Part shown: in pieces, positions 1 to 5,746 of the stretch
Numbering within the stretch: the first letter of the stretch is position 1
How the letters are laid out: the number at the start of each line of letters is the position of its first letter
NCBI GenBank assembly: GCA_964568525.1
Contig: CAZMPM010000032.1
Location: forward strand, 1 to 9,161
From: CAYZPB01 sp964568525
GTDB lineage: Bacteria; Bacillota; Bacilli; Tepidibacillales; Tepidibacillaceae
Direction of reading: 5' to 3'
DNA: 9,161 bases
Program-made: the position numbers and the translations under genes
The notes under the pieces: model-generated
Seen by the model: the letters and a program-made list of their open reading frames with translations, nothing else
Databases searched by the model: none
What the model was told of the DNA's origin: nothing

Positions 1-105
1 TTTCTTAAAGAATAATGGATTATAGTTTACATCCGTGACTGCATAACCAATAGAATTTGTTCCTACATCAAGACCTAGATAGTAATCTGTATTGTTATTA
101 GACAT
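1..105 (-). CDS. cas9: Cas9 endonuclease, N-terminal fragment (type II CRISPR-Cas)
   Basis: Only the first 35 codons are inside the window; the gene continues past the left edge. Reading the minus strand from the ATG at 105, the product begins MSNNNTDYYLGLDVG and continues TNSIGYAVTD. This is the RuvC-I signature of Cas9, with the catalytic Asp expected at residue 13 in GLDVGTNS. The following VNYNPLFFKK resembles the stretch that leads to the arginine-rich bridge helix in type II-A and II-C proteins. Cas9 cuts DNA guided by a crRNA:tracrRNA duplex. The ATG is preceded by a purine-rich GAGAGGG (complement of 118-124), 12 bases away, slightly long for a Shine-Dalgarno site. The frame stays open upstream to about 280 but contains no other ATG. 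A common variant has Trp in SxGWAV; here it is Tyr. Other RNase H-fold ATPases share a GLDxGT-like start, but the NSIGYAVTD context and the adjacent tracrRNA favour Cas9. Confidence 0.88.
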   Translation of the reverse strand, partial: MSNNNTDYYLGLDVGTNSIGYAVTDVNYNPLFFKK

Positions 106-111
106 ATTTAA

Positions 112-139
112 TTGACACCCTCTCTTACTGTGATATAAT
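112..139 (+). promoter_or_regulatory. promoter of the tracrRNA
   Basis: TTGACA at 112-117 and TATAAT at 134-139 both match the sigma-A consensus exactly. They are separated by 16 bases, with an extended -10 TG at 131-132. Transcription should begin near 146, just before the anti-repeat-like segment. The -35 hexamer lies within the cas9 5' leader, next to the likely cas9 ribosome binding site, so the two divergent units share this DNA. Confidence 0.85.
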
Positions 140-145
140 AAAATT

Positions 146-245
146 ACTGAAAACACTACAAGGTTCAAATAAGCTTTTAGCGACCACGTAGGCTCGGACC
201 TACTGCACGATGGTGCACTTAGAAACTCCTTAGGGAGTTTTTTTG
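146..245 (+). ncRNA. probable tracrRNA
   Basis: This is a roughly 100-nt RNA with its own consensus promoter and intrinsic terminator, divergent from the Cas9 start. About 150-170 is the candidate anti-repeat; its complement reads TTTGAACCTTGTAGTGTTTT, and the GTTTGA-like end is typical of the 5' end of type II repeats. Next comes an AATAAGCTTTTAG linker like that seen in other tracrRNAs. A nexus-like hairpin follows (GTAGG 188-192 with CCTAC 199-203), then a second hairpin (TGCAC 204-208 with GTGCA 213-217), then the terminator hairpin. The transcript would pair with crRNA repeats, support RNase III processing and bind Cas9. The identification rests on architecture and context, because no CRISPR repeat is present to test the pairing. 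Confidence 0.8.
223..244 (+). terminator. intrinsic terminator of the tracrRNA
   Basis: AAACTCC (223-229) pairs with GGAGTTT (234-240) around a four-base loop, and the U tract runs through 244. On the minus strand the hairpin is not followed by a T run, so it should terminate only plus-strand transcription and also serve as the 3' hairpin of the tracrRNA. Confidence 0.85.
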
Positions 246-284
246 TTTTATAAAAATCTGTATCCCGTTCACTAAGTTATCTAC

Positions 285-313
285 ATTTTACCTATTATTG
301 TAAGACTTTACAA
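285..313 (-). promoter_or_regulatory. candidate cas9 promoter (minus strand)
   Basis: On the minus strand, TTGTAA (complement of 308-313) and TAAAAT (complement of 285-290) are separated by 17 bases, a plausible sigma-A promoter. Transcription would start near 278 and give cas9 a leader of about 170 bases that is antisense to the whole tracrRNA. The -35 lies in a small inverted repeat (TTGTAA 298-303, TTACAA 308-313). This is inference from consensus only; a promoter nearer to cas9 is possible but I see no better one. Confidence 0.4.
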
Positions 314-337
314 CATAAACTGACTAATTTTTATTAC

Positions 338-366
338 TTGCCCCAACTTAGAATCCGATGTATAAT
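338..366 (+). promoter_or_regulatory. promoter of the SRP RNA gene
   Basis: TTGCCC (338-343) and a perfect TATAAT (361-366) are separated by exactly 17 bases. Transcription would begin near 373-374, two or three bases before the SRP RNA terminal helix at 376. Confidence 0.85.
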
Positions 367-373
367 TACACTT

Positions 374-644
374 ACGTCGTGCTAGATGGGGAGGTAGCGG
401 TGCCCTGTAGCCTGCAACCCGCTAGAGCAGGGTCGAATCCCTAATAGCGGTCATACCTATTTAAGGTCCGGCTGCTGCAAGTGGCGTTGATGAATGGGTC
501 CTATACAATGAGGCTCAGTGAAGTCCGTCAGGTCCGGAAGGAAGCAGCGGTAAGCAGATGTCCACATGTGTTGTAGGTCAGCCTGTTTTGAGTTAACTGC
601 AGTAGTACGCTTGGGTAGGGTGATCAATATTAGGTGCACGACTT
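374..644 (+). ncRNA. scr: signal recognition particle RNA, long Bacillus type (scRNA)
   Basis: This is the RNA core of the signal recognition particle, which with Ffh targets nascent membrane and secreted proteins to the translocon. The 5' GTCGTGC (376-382) is exactly complementary to the 3' GCACGAC (636-642), giving the closing helix of a molecule of about 270 nt. The Alu-domain core GAGGTAGCGGTGCCCTGTA (391-409) closely matches the B. subtilis scRNA as I remember it. The S-domain tip at 527-548 contains GTCAGGTCC, a GGAA tetraloop (536-539) and GGAAGCAGC, the near-universal Ffh-binding helix 8. An Alu domain marks the long Bacillota form rather than the short 4.5S RNA. It sits directly upstream of dnaX, as in B. 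subtilis. The ends are estimated from the promoter and the closing helix. Confidence 0.96.
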
Positions 645-658
645 AAATTTTGTTTAAG

Positions 659-690
659 AAGATCTATCAATTGGTAGGTCTTTTTCTTTT
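659..690 (+). terminator. intrinsic terminator of the SRP RNA gene
   Basis: AAGATCTATC (659-668) pairs with GGTAGGTCTT (673-682), a ten-base-pair stem with two G-U pairs and an AATT loop. It is followed by a T-rich tract to 690. The end of the T tract also supplies the first bases of the dnaX -35 element. Confidence 0.85.
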
Positions 691-717
691 GTAAAGGGAT
701 CACAAAAACGGTATAAT
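689..717 (+). promoter_or_regulatory. promoter of the dnaX gene block
   Basis: TTGTAA (689-694) and TATAAT (712-717) have a 17-base spacer. Transcription would begin near 724 and leave a leader of about 24 bases before the dnaX start. No other promoter of this quality was found between here and 8230, so the genes through yabA may form one transcript. Confidence 0.8.
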
Positions 718-747
718 ATAAGCAAATAAATAAACGAGGTGTATCGG

Positions 748-2448
748 ATGGCTTACTTAGCCCTGTACCGAGCTTGGCGCCCACAAAAGTTCGCCGAAGT
801 TATTGGTCAAGAGCATATAACGCGAACGCTTGTTAACTCACTAGAGCAGCGACGGTTCTCGCACGCCTATCTTTTTGCTGGACCGCGTGGGAGCGGTAAA
901 ACCAGCGTCGCCAAGATTATGGCAAAGGCGGTTAACTGCCAGAATAGTGTTGGTGGCGAACCATGTAATGAGTGCGACAGTTGTATCGCGATTACTAAGG
1001 GTAGCTTGCTTGATGTAATTGAAATTGATGCTGCTTCTAATCGTGGCGTCGATGAGATTCGCGAGCTGCGTGAGAATGTGAAGTTCACGCCGACGGAAGT
1101 AAAGTATAAGGTTTATATTATTGATGAGGTACATATGCTTACAACGGAGGCTTTCAATGCGTTACTAAAAACGCTAGAGGAACCACCGGAGCATGTTGTT
1201 TTTATCTTAGCAACGACAGAGGCGCATAAACTGCCGCTGACGATAATTTCGCGTTGTCAGAGATTTGATTTTCGAAGAATTTCGGCGACTGAAATGATTG
1301 GTCGCATGCAAGAGATTGTGGTAGCGGAAGGCTATACTGCTGAGCCGGAAGCGTTAATGTTAGTTGCTCGTTACTCGGAGGGAGCAATGCGTGATGCGCT
1401 GGGCTTGCTGGATCAGGCTTTTGCCATGGTTACGGACAGTAAGAAGATCTTAACAGACGATGTTCTTTTGCTAACCGGTCGAATCTCAACACAGGAATTC
1501 TCAGAGATTACTAAGCAAATTCGTGCTGGGCAGACTGATCAGGTGCTAACACAAACAAATCAGCTACTTCAACAAGGTAAGGAGCCGCAACGGATTCTTG
1601 AAGATCTAATCTTTTATTATCGCGATTTATTACTCTATAAGACGGCGCCGGGCCTTGAAGAAATTAAGGCGAAAATAATTGCTGATAAGGAGTTTACTGC
1701 AGCGGCAGACAGTTATACAGATGAGCAATTGTACCTAATGATAGAAACGTTAAACAAATATTTGAGCGAGTTAAGATTTACGGCGCAGAATCGGATTGTC
1801 TTGGAACTTGCCTTAATTCGGGCATCACGCATGTTTGTGAAACAGGGGCAACCTGCGACAACAGTGGAACCAGTAGCAAAAGTGGAACCAACGGCGACCG
1901 AACAAAAGGCACCAGTAACAGCAGCGAAACCGGAAGCGGTGCCAGAAGCGAAGCCGGAAGTTGCTGCTAAAACAGCGCCGCGCGTCGCAAATGGCAATGG
2001 CACCATTCCAAATAATATGGAGCTTTCTACTTACGAAAAGCTCTGTGACCTTGCAAATGCGGCTGATGATGACGAAATCTGGCGCATAAAAGAAGAATGG
2101 AACGCTGTTCTGGCGACATTACGGCAACGTAAAATCAACGTTCATGCCTGGTTTATCGATGGCGAGCCGGTCTGTGTGGCGGATAAGCGCATTGTAGTCG
2201 CTTTCAAAAGTTTAATGCACCGCGACACATCCAATAAACTGGAGAATTTACAACTCATAGAAGAAGTTGTAGAACAAAATTTAGCATCTCCTTACAAAGT
2301 AGTTAATGTGATGCTGCGCGACTGGCAACAGATTGTCGAACCGCCGCAAGTTGAGAAGAAACCGCAAGAAAAATCAGCGGACGAGCTGGTTGCTGATACT
2401 ATTTCACTTTTTGGCGAAGATATTTTAGAAATTAAAGGGGGAGACTAA
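748..2448 (+). CDS. dnaX: DNA polymerase III subunits gamma/tau (clamp loader)
   Basis: This AAA+ ATPase of the clamp loader opens the beta clamp and ties it to the replicative polymerase. The 566-residue product opens MAYLALYRAWRPQKF, the usual DnaX start. Visible motifs are Walker A GPRGSGKT (45-52), a zinc-binding cysteine set (C64, C73, C76, C79), Walker B/DEVH (126-129), and the sensor/arginine-finger SRC (168-170). An Ala/Pro/Lys/Glu-rich linker spans about residues 370-425, and a tau-like C-terminal domain follows. The start chosen is the ATG at 748, because GAGGTG (736-741) lies six bases upstream; an in-frame GTG at 739 overlaps that ribosome binding site. I found no A-AAA-AAG-type slippery site, so only the full-length tau form is expected, as in B. 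subtilis. The next gene begins two bases after the stop. Confidence 0.98.
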   Translation: MAYLALYRAWRPQKFAEVIGQEHITRTLVNSLEQRRFSHAYLFAGPRGSGKTSVAKIMAKAVNCQNSVGGEPCNECDSCIAITKGSLLDVIEIDAASNRGVDEIRELRENVKFTPTEVKYKVYIIDEVHMLTTEAFNALLKTLEEPPEHVVFILATTEAHKLPLTIISRCQRFDFRRISATEMIGRMQEIVVAEGYTAEPEALMLVARYSEGAMRDALGLLDQAFAMVTDSKKILTDDVLLLTGRISTQEFSEITKQIRAGQTDQVLTQTNQLLQQGKEPQRILEDLIFYYRDLLLYKTAPGLEEIKAKIIADKEFTAAADSYTDEQLYLMIETLNKYLSELRFTAQNRIVLELALIRASRMFVKQGQPATTVEPVAKVEPTATEQKAPVTAAKPEAVPEAKPEVAAKTAPRVANGNGTIPNNMELSTYEKLCDLANAADDDEIWRIKEEWNAVLATLRQRKINVHAWFIDGEPVCVADKRIVVAFKSLMHRDTSNKLENLQLIEEVVEQNLASPYKVVNVMLRDWQQIVEPPQVEKKPQEKSADELVADTISLFGEDILEIKGGD

Positions 2449-2449
2449 C

Positions 2450-2761
2450 TTGAAAAACATGAATCAAATGATGAAACAGGTTCAGAAGATGCAACAAGAT
2501 ATGGCACGTGCACAAGCTGAACTGAAGGAGTTGACATTAGAAGCCAGTGCAGGCGGCGGAGTGGTTAAAGCGACTGCTAATGGGCATAAAGAGATTGTTA
2601 GCATTAAAATCAACCCGGAGGTTGTTGATCCTGATGATGTTGAAATGCTTGAGGATTTAATTTTAATCGCTGTGAATGATGTACTTGCGCAGGTGGATGA
2701 GTTAAGTACTGAAAAACTTGGCAAATACACCAGCGGACTTAATATACCAGGCCTGTTTTAG
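2450..2761 (+). CDS. ebfC: YbaB/EbfC family nucleoid-associated protein
   Basis: This small DNA-binding protein of 103 residues belongs to the family of B. subtilis YaaK and E. coli YbaB, which bind DNA as dimers and are almost always encoded between dnaX and recR. The N-terminal third (MKNMNQMMKQVQKMQQDM and onward) is a predicted coiled coil. The middle carries the family signatures SAGGGVVKATANGHKEI and NPEVVDPDDVEMLEDL, and the protein ends in GLNIPGLF. The start is a TTG, chosen because AAAGGGGGAG (2434-2443) sits six bases before it; the ATG three codons later would be 15 bases away. The gene begins just past the dnaX stop, which suggests coupled translation. Confidence 0.96.
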   Translation: MKNMNQMMKQVQKMQQDMARAQAELKELTLEASAGGGVVKATANGHKEIVSIKINPEVVDPDDVEMLEDLILIAVNDVLAQVDELSTEKLGKYTSGLNIPGLF

Positions 2762-2773
2762 AAAGGATAAAAG

Positions 2774-3376
2774 ATGTCATACCAATATCCGGAACCATTA
2801 GCGAAACTAATTGAGGGTCTGTCGAAACTTCCTGGCATTGGACCAAAAACAGCTCAACGTCTTGCCTTTTTTATTCTTAAAATGGACCAGCGTAATGTTG
2901 ATGAGCTGGCGGATGCGCTAAAGGCTGTTAATACAGAGCTGAGCTATTGCTCAATCTGCTACAATATAACGGCTAATGACCCATGCCACATATGCGAGGA
3001 AACTAATCGTGACCAATCAGTTATCTGTATTGTGCAAGAACCGCGAGACATAATTGCGATGGAGAGAACTCGCGAGTTTCATGGTCTCTATCATGTGTTA
3101 AACGGGGCGATGTCGCCGATGGAGGGGATTGGTCCGGACCGACTGCGGATTAGGGAGCTACTTTTGCGCTTGAACGATGAGACAGTGCAGGAAGTTATTC
3201 TTGCGACTAATCCAAATGTTGAGGGAGAGGCAACGGCGTTATACATTTCTAAACTTGTTAAACCGACAGGGATCAAGGTCACAAGGATTGCACATGGTCT
3301 GCCTGTTGGTGGCGATTTAGAGTATGCAGATGAGATAACGATTAGCAAAGCATTAGCTGGTCGTGTTGAATTATAA
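2774..3376 (+). CDS. recR: recombination mediator RecR
   Basis: RecR acts with RecO and RecF to load RecA at single-stranded gaps and collapsed forks. The 200-residue length is typical. In order: a helix-hairpin-helix with KLPGIGPKTAQRLAF (18-32), a four-cysteine zinc finger (C59, C62, C71, C74, in CSIC...DPCHIC), and a Toprim domain starting near residue 82 with ICIVQEP. The C-terminal region includes ATNPNVEGEAT and GLPVGGDLEYADEIT. The ATG has GAAAGGA (2761-2767) upstream, overlapping the ebfC stop codon. The ebfC-recR pairing is conserved across bacteria. Confidence 0.98.
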   Translation: MSYQYPEPLAKLIEGLSKLPGIGPKTAQRLAFFILKMDQRNVDELADALKAVNTELSYCSICYNITANDPCHICEETNRDQSVICIVQEPRDIIAMERTREFHGLYHVLNGAMSPMEGIGPDRLRIRELLLRLNDETVQEVILATNPNVEGEATALYISKLVKPTGIKVTRIAHGLPVGGDLEYADEITISKALAGRVEL

Positions 3377-3387
3377 GTTAACTTATA
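3372..3387. repeat. perfect 16-bp palindrome at the recR stop codon
   Basis: TATAAGTTAACTTATA reads identically on both strands, is centred at 3379/3380 and overlaps the recR stop (3374-3376). As RNA it could form only a weak A-U-rich hairpin with little or no loop, and no T tract follows, so it is not a normal terminator. It could be a dimeric repressor site or chance in AT-rich sequence. Confidence 0.6.
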
Positions 3388-3406
3388 TAAAAGTGAGGTG
3401 ACAATG

Positions 3407-3583
3407 ATGGCTAAGGTAACGTATCCACTTAAAAAAGAGGCAGATCTTAAAGAGATTAAAGAGACCCTTAAGGAATATGGTGGTCGCTGTGCTAAGGTAA
3501 TAGGCGAAGATTTGGAATACCAAGTAAAAGATGAACAAGCTGCAGATGCTCTAAAGGCACTTAAAAAGAAAGGCTATGTCTAA
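3407..3583 (+). CDS. small conserved-context protein of unknown function (58 aa)
   Basis: I do not recognise this protein. It is lysine- and glutamate-rich, soluble-looking, and has no signal peptide or membrane segment. It reads as a compact beta-alpha-beta-beta-alpha pattern: strand MAKVTYPL, helix EADLKEIKETLKEYG, two strands GRCAKVIG and DLEYQVK, helix DEQAADALKALKKKG. A single cysteine is at residue 26. The start at 3407 is chosen because GAGGTG (3395-3400) is six bases away; ATG 3404 is too close and GTG 3398 overlaps the site. The gene is in the position where B. subtilis has yaaL, but I see no similarity to YaaL. Its last eight bases overlap the first possible start of the decarboxylase gene. 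The ribosome binding site and uniform lysine-rich codon pattern argue that it is real. Confidence 0.7.
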   Translation: MAKVTYPLKKEADLKEIKETLKEYGGRCAKVIGEDLEYQVKDEQAADALKALKKKGYV

Positions 3584-5057
3584 ACGGATGTCAAAAATCA
3601 ATGCACCACTTTATGAACGATTAGTCGCTCATCATGAACAGTCGCAAGCCGCTTTTCATATTCCGGGCCATAAGGGCGGGAGAAGCTTTAATTCGCTGGG
3701 TGCGAAGTTCTATAAGGAGCTGTTAAAGCTTGATTTAACCGAGTTGCTCGGTCTAGATGATTTGCATCAACCAACCGCTGTAATTGGCGAGGCGGAGCAA
3801 CTGGCGGCTGAACTGTTTCATGTTGAGCGCACTTTTTTTCTTGTAAACGGGACGACAGCCGGCAATTTGGCGATGGTTCTTGCTGCATGTAACGCAGGAG
3901 AAAAGCTGATTGTTGAGCGCAATGTCCACAAATCAGTGGTTAATGGCTTGCTACTGGCGAGAGCGAAGCCTGTTTTTGTTGCTTCGGAAATTGATGAGGA
4001 GTTAGGAGTTGCTGCTGGTATCTCGCTCACAGCACTAAGTGACGCGCTCGATTCGCACCCCGATGCCAAAGGTGTCCTTATTACTAACCCCAACTATTAC
4101 GGGATGACTAGAAATATTAATGAGATAAGTTGTCTTGTGCATCAGTATGGCATGCCGCTGCTTGTGGACGAGGCCCATGGTGCACACTTTGGCTTTCACC
4201 CGGATTTTCCGCAATCAGCAATGCAACAAGGAGCAGATGTTGTTGTTCAATCCACCCACAAAATGCTTTCCGCGATGGGGATGGGTTCGATGTTGCATCT
4301 GCGTGGCAAGTTAGTTGACCCTGAGCGAGTACGCTTCTTCCTAGCGATGGTGCTGACCACTAGCCCATCTTATCCAATCATGGCTTCCCTTGATTTGACA
4401 CGGGCTTGGATTGCGAAAGAGGGATCCGGTCTATGGCGTGATGTGTTACGTAATTTAGTGGTTTTTTATGAACGGATGGAAGGCAGATTGCAACAGATTG
4501 AGCTTGTAGGTGGAGTGTGTGGAGGCAAGTCTGATCCGCTAAAATTAACTATACATATTAAGAGTGGCACTACTTATGAGGATTCGACCACCCTCTTTAC
4601 TGGTGGTGAGCTAAACCAGATGTTACAAGCGAGACAGATTTATACTGAGTTAGCTGATTTGCGCAACGTTCTTTGTGTCTTCTCAGCAGGAACGACTGCG
4701 GTGGAATTAGATTTGTTGGCGATGGCGTTGCTCGAAATTGATGGCAAACTTGTTAGCGGCAGAAATGAGCGGTTGCAACTTCCAACTTTTGTGAGTGGTT
4801 TTGAAGAGATCGACTTAACGACAAATTTAGCCGGTAAGCACGAAATAGTGCCTCTAGAGGATGCTGCAAATAGAGTTGCTGCGGCGATGATTATACCTTA
4901 TCCGCCGGGCGTTCCTGTGATACAATTAGGTGAGAGGATTTCATCTGAAATGATTGAATATCTGGAGCAACTTTTGCGGGCCGGTATTAGCATCCATGGT
5001 GTGAATCAGGTTGCTCAAGGCGAACAACTCAGACCGCATGTTACGGTGCTTGGATAA
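3576..5057 (+). CDS. yaaO: PLP-dependent Orn/Lys/Arg decarboxylase family protein (YaaO-like)
   Basis: This is a fold-type I PLP enzyme of the ornithine/lysine/arginine decarboxylase family, closest in appearance to B. subtilis YaaO. Family members remove the carboxyl group of a basic amino acid to form a polyamine or its precursor; the substrate here is unknown. Up to 493 residues (YaaO is about 480). Visible features are INAPLYERLVAHH and AFHIPGHKGG at the N terminus, DLTELLGLDDLHQP, FLVNGTTAGNLAM, and DEAHGAHFG with the cofactor-binding Asp at 198. QSTHKML follows, with the Schiff-base Lys at 229, then IIPYPPGVP (439-447) in the C-terminal domain. Two starts are possible, ATG 3576 and ATG 3588, and neither has an ideally spaced ribosome binding site (AAGAAAGG at 3566-3573). 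Translational coupling with the overlapping small gene may compensate. B. subtilis also has yaaO between recR and tmk. Confidence 0.93.
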   Translation: MSKRMSKINAPLYERLVAHHEQSQAAFHIPGHKGGRSFNSLGAKFYKELLKLDLTELLGLDDLHQPTAVIGEAEQLAAELFHVERTFFLVNGTTAGNLAMVLAACNAGEKLIVERNVHKSVVNGLLLARAKPVFVASEIDEELGVAAGISLTALSDALDSHPDAKGVLITNPNYYGMTRNINEISCLVHQYGMPLLVDEAHGAHFGFHPDFPQSAMQQGADVVVQSTHKMLSAMGMGSMLHLRGKLVDPERVRFFLAMVLTTSPSYPIMASLDLTRAWIAKEGSGLWRDVLRNLVVFYERMEGRLQQIELVGGVCGGKSDPLKLTIHIKSGTTYEDSTTLFTGGELNQMLQARQIYTELADLRNVLCVFSAGTTAVELDLLAMALLEIDGKLVSGRNERLQLPTFVSGFEEIDLTTNLAGKHEIVPLEDAANRVAAAMIIPYPPGVPVIQLGERISSEMIEYLEQLLRAGISIHGVNQVAQGEQLRPHVTVLG

Positions 5058-5090
5058 ACTAGACAAACATTATCTGTAGGGGGAACGAAT

Positions 5091-5741
5091 GTGAGCGGAA
5101 TCTTTATTACTTTTGAGGGGCCGGATGGTTCCGGAAAATCAACACAGTTACAACTAGCGGCAGACTACCTGCGCACAAAAGGTTACAAGGTTACAACTAC
5201 GCGTGACCCTGGCGGAACAGCGATTGGCGATCAAATCAGGCAGATTCTGCTGCGACCAGAAAATACCGAGCTTGTTAGTCAGACAGAGGTACTACTGTAT
5301 GCAGCTTCGCGCGCACAGCTGGTGCATGAGGTTATTATTCCAGCACTTTGTGCCGGTGATATTGTGCTTTGTGACCGTTTTATAGATGCTAGTGTTGCTT
5401 ATCAGGCTTTTGGTAATCGGATTCCTCAGCATATTATTGAGGATATTAATCAATATTCCAGTTCAGGACTTGAACCGGCACGGACTTATCTGTTTATGGT
5501 AACTCCGGAGAAGGGGCGCGAACGCGTGCTGGGACGACATCATCAAGAGTTTTCCAAGAATCTTGACCGGATTGAACAGAAGGGAATTGAGTATCATGAA
5601 CGGGTACTTGAAGGTTTTGAACATCTTGCGGCGACTGAAGGTGAGCGGATTCTGCGGATTAATGGAGGAAATTCGCTTGAAAAGATTGCATCAATTGTTC
5701 AACATGATTTAGATAAATTTCTAGATTTAATATCGAGGTGA
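5091..5741 (+). CDS. tmk: thymidylate kinase
   Basis: Tmk phosphorylates dTMP to dTDP with ATP, the last dedicated step toward dTTP. The 216 residues carry the P-loop EGPDGSGKST (9-18), an RDPGGT motif (38-43; the usual form is REPGGT), the DRF motif (95-97) with SVAYQ nearby, and a basic lid region (KGRERVLGR, 141-149). DRIEQ follows at 159-163. Where most Tmks read PDLTxYLDV, this one reads PARTYLFMV (129-137), a divergent form of that strand. The start is GTG at 5091, because AGGGGG (5078-5083) is seven bases upstream and no ATG fits. The stop overlaps the ribosome binding site of darA. The neighbours holB, dnaX and yabA also serve DNA replication. Confidence 0.97.
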   Translation: MSGIFITFEGPDGSGKSTQLQLAADYLRTKGYKVTTTRDPGGTAIGDQIRQILLRPENTELVSQTEVLLYAASRAQLVHEVIIPALCAGDIVLCDRFIDASVAYQAFGNRIPQHIIEDINQYSSSGLEPARTYLFMVTPEKGRERVLGRHHQEFSKNLDRIEQKGIEYHERVLEGFEHLAATEGERILRINGGNSLEKIASIVQHDLDKFLDLISR

Positions 5742-5746
5742 TTGGT

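Noticed and set aside
146..245. T-box, riboswitch or attenuator leader instead of tracrRNA
   Set aside because: No gene follows the terminator in a suitable position: the next unit is the SRP RNA with its own promoter. The Cas9 start adjoins it.
106..279. Upstream extension of the Cas9 frame through the tracrRNA
   Set aside because: The frame is open by chance to about 280 but has no ATG, and the sequence is explained by the tracrRNA and its promoter.
146..372. CRISPR repeat array within the window
   Set aside because: No repeated 30-40 base unit with spacers is present; only one anti-repeat-like segment exists.
739..747. GTG 739 as the dnaX start
   Set aside because: It overlaps the ribosome binding site GAGGTG; ATG 748 is correctly spaced and gives the standard N terminus.
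457..784. Two minus-strand open frames over the SRP RNA and the dnaX start
   Set aside because: They lie opposite a clear structured RNA, its terminator and the dnaX promoter, and have no recognisable protein content.
2340..2400. Programmed frameshift in dnaX at an A-rich stretch (CAAGAAAAATC)
   Set aside because: The codon phase does not form an A-AAA-AAG-type heptamer and no following hairpin is evident.
4130..4318. 62-codon frame inside the decarboxylase gene
   Set aside because: Cys/Trp-rich translation in an alternative frame of a well-supported enzyme gene, overlapping its PLP-lysine region.
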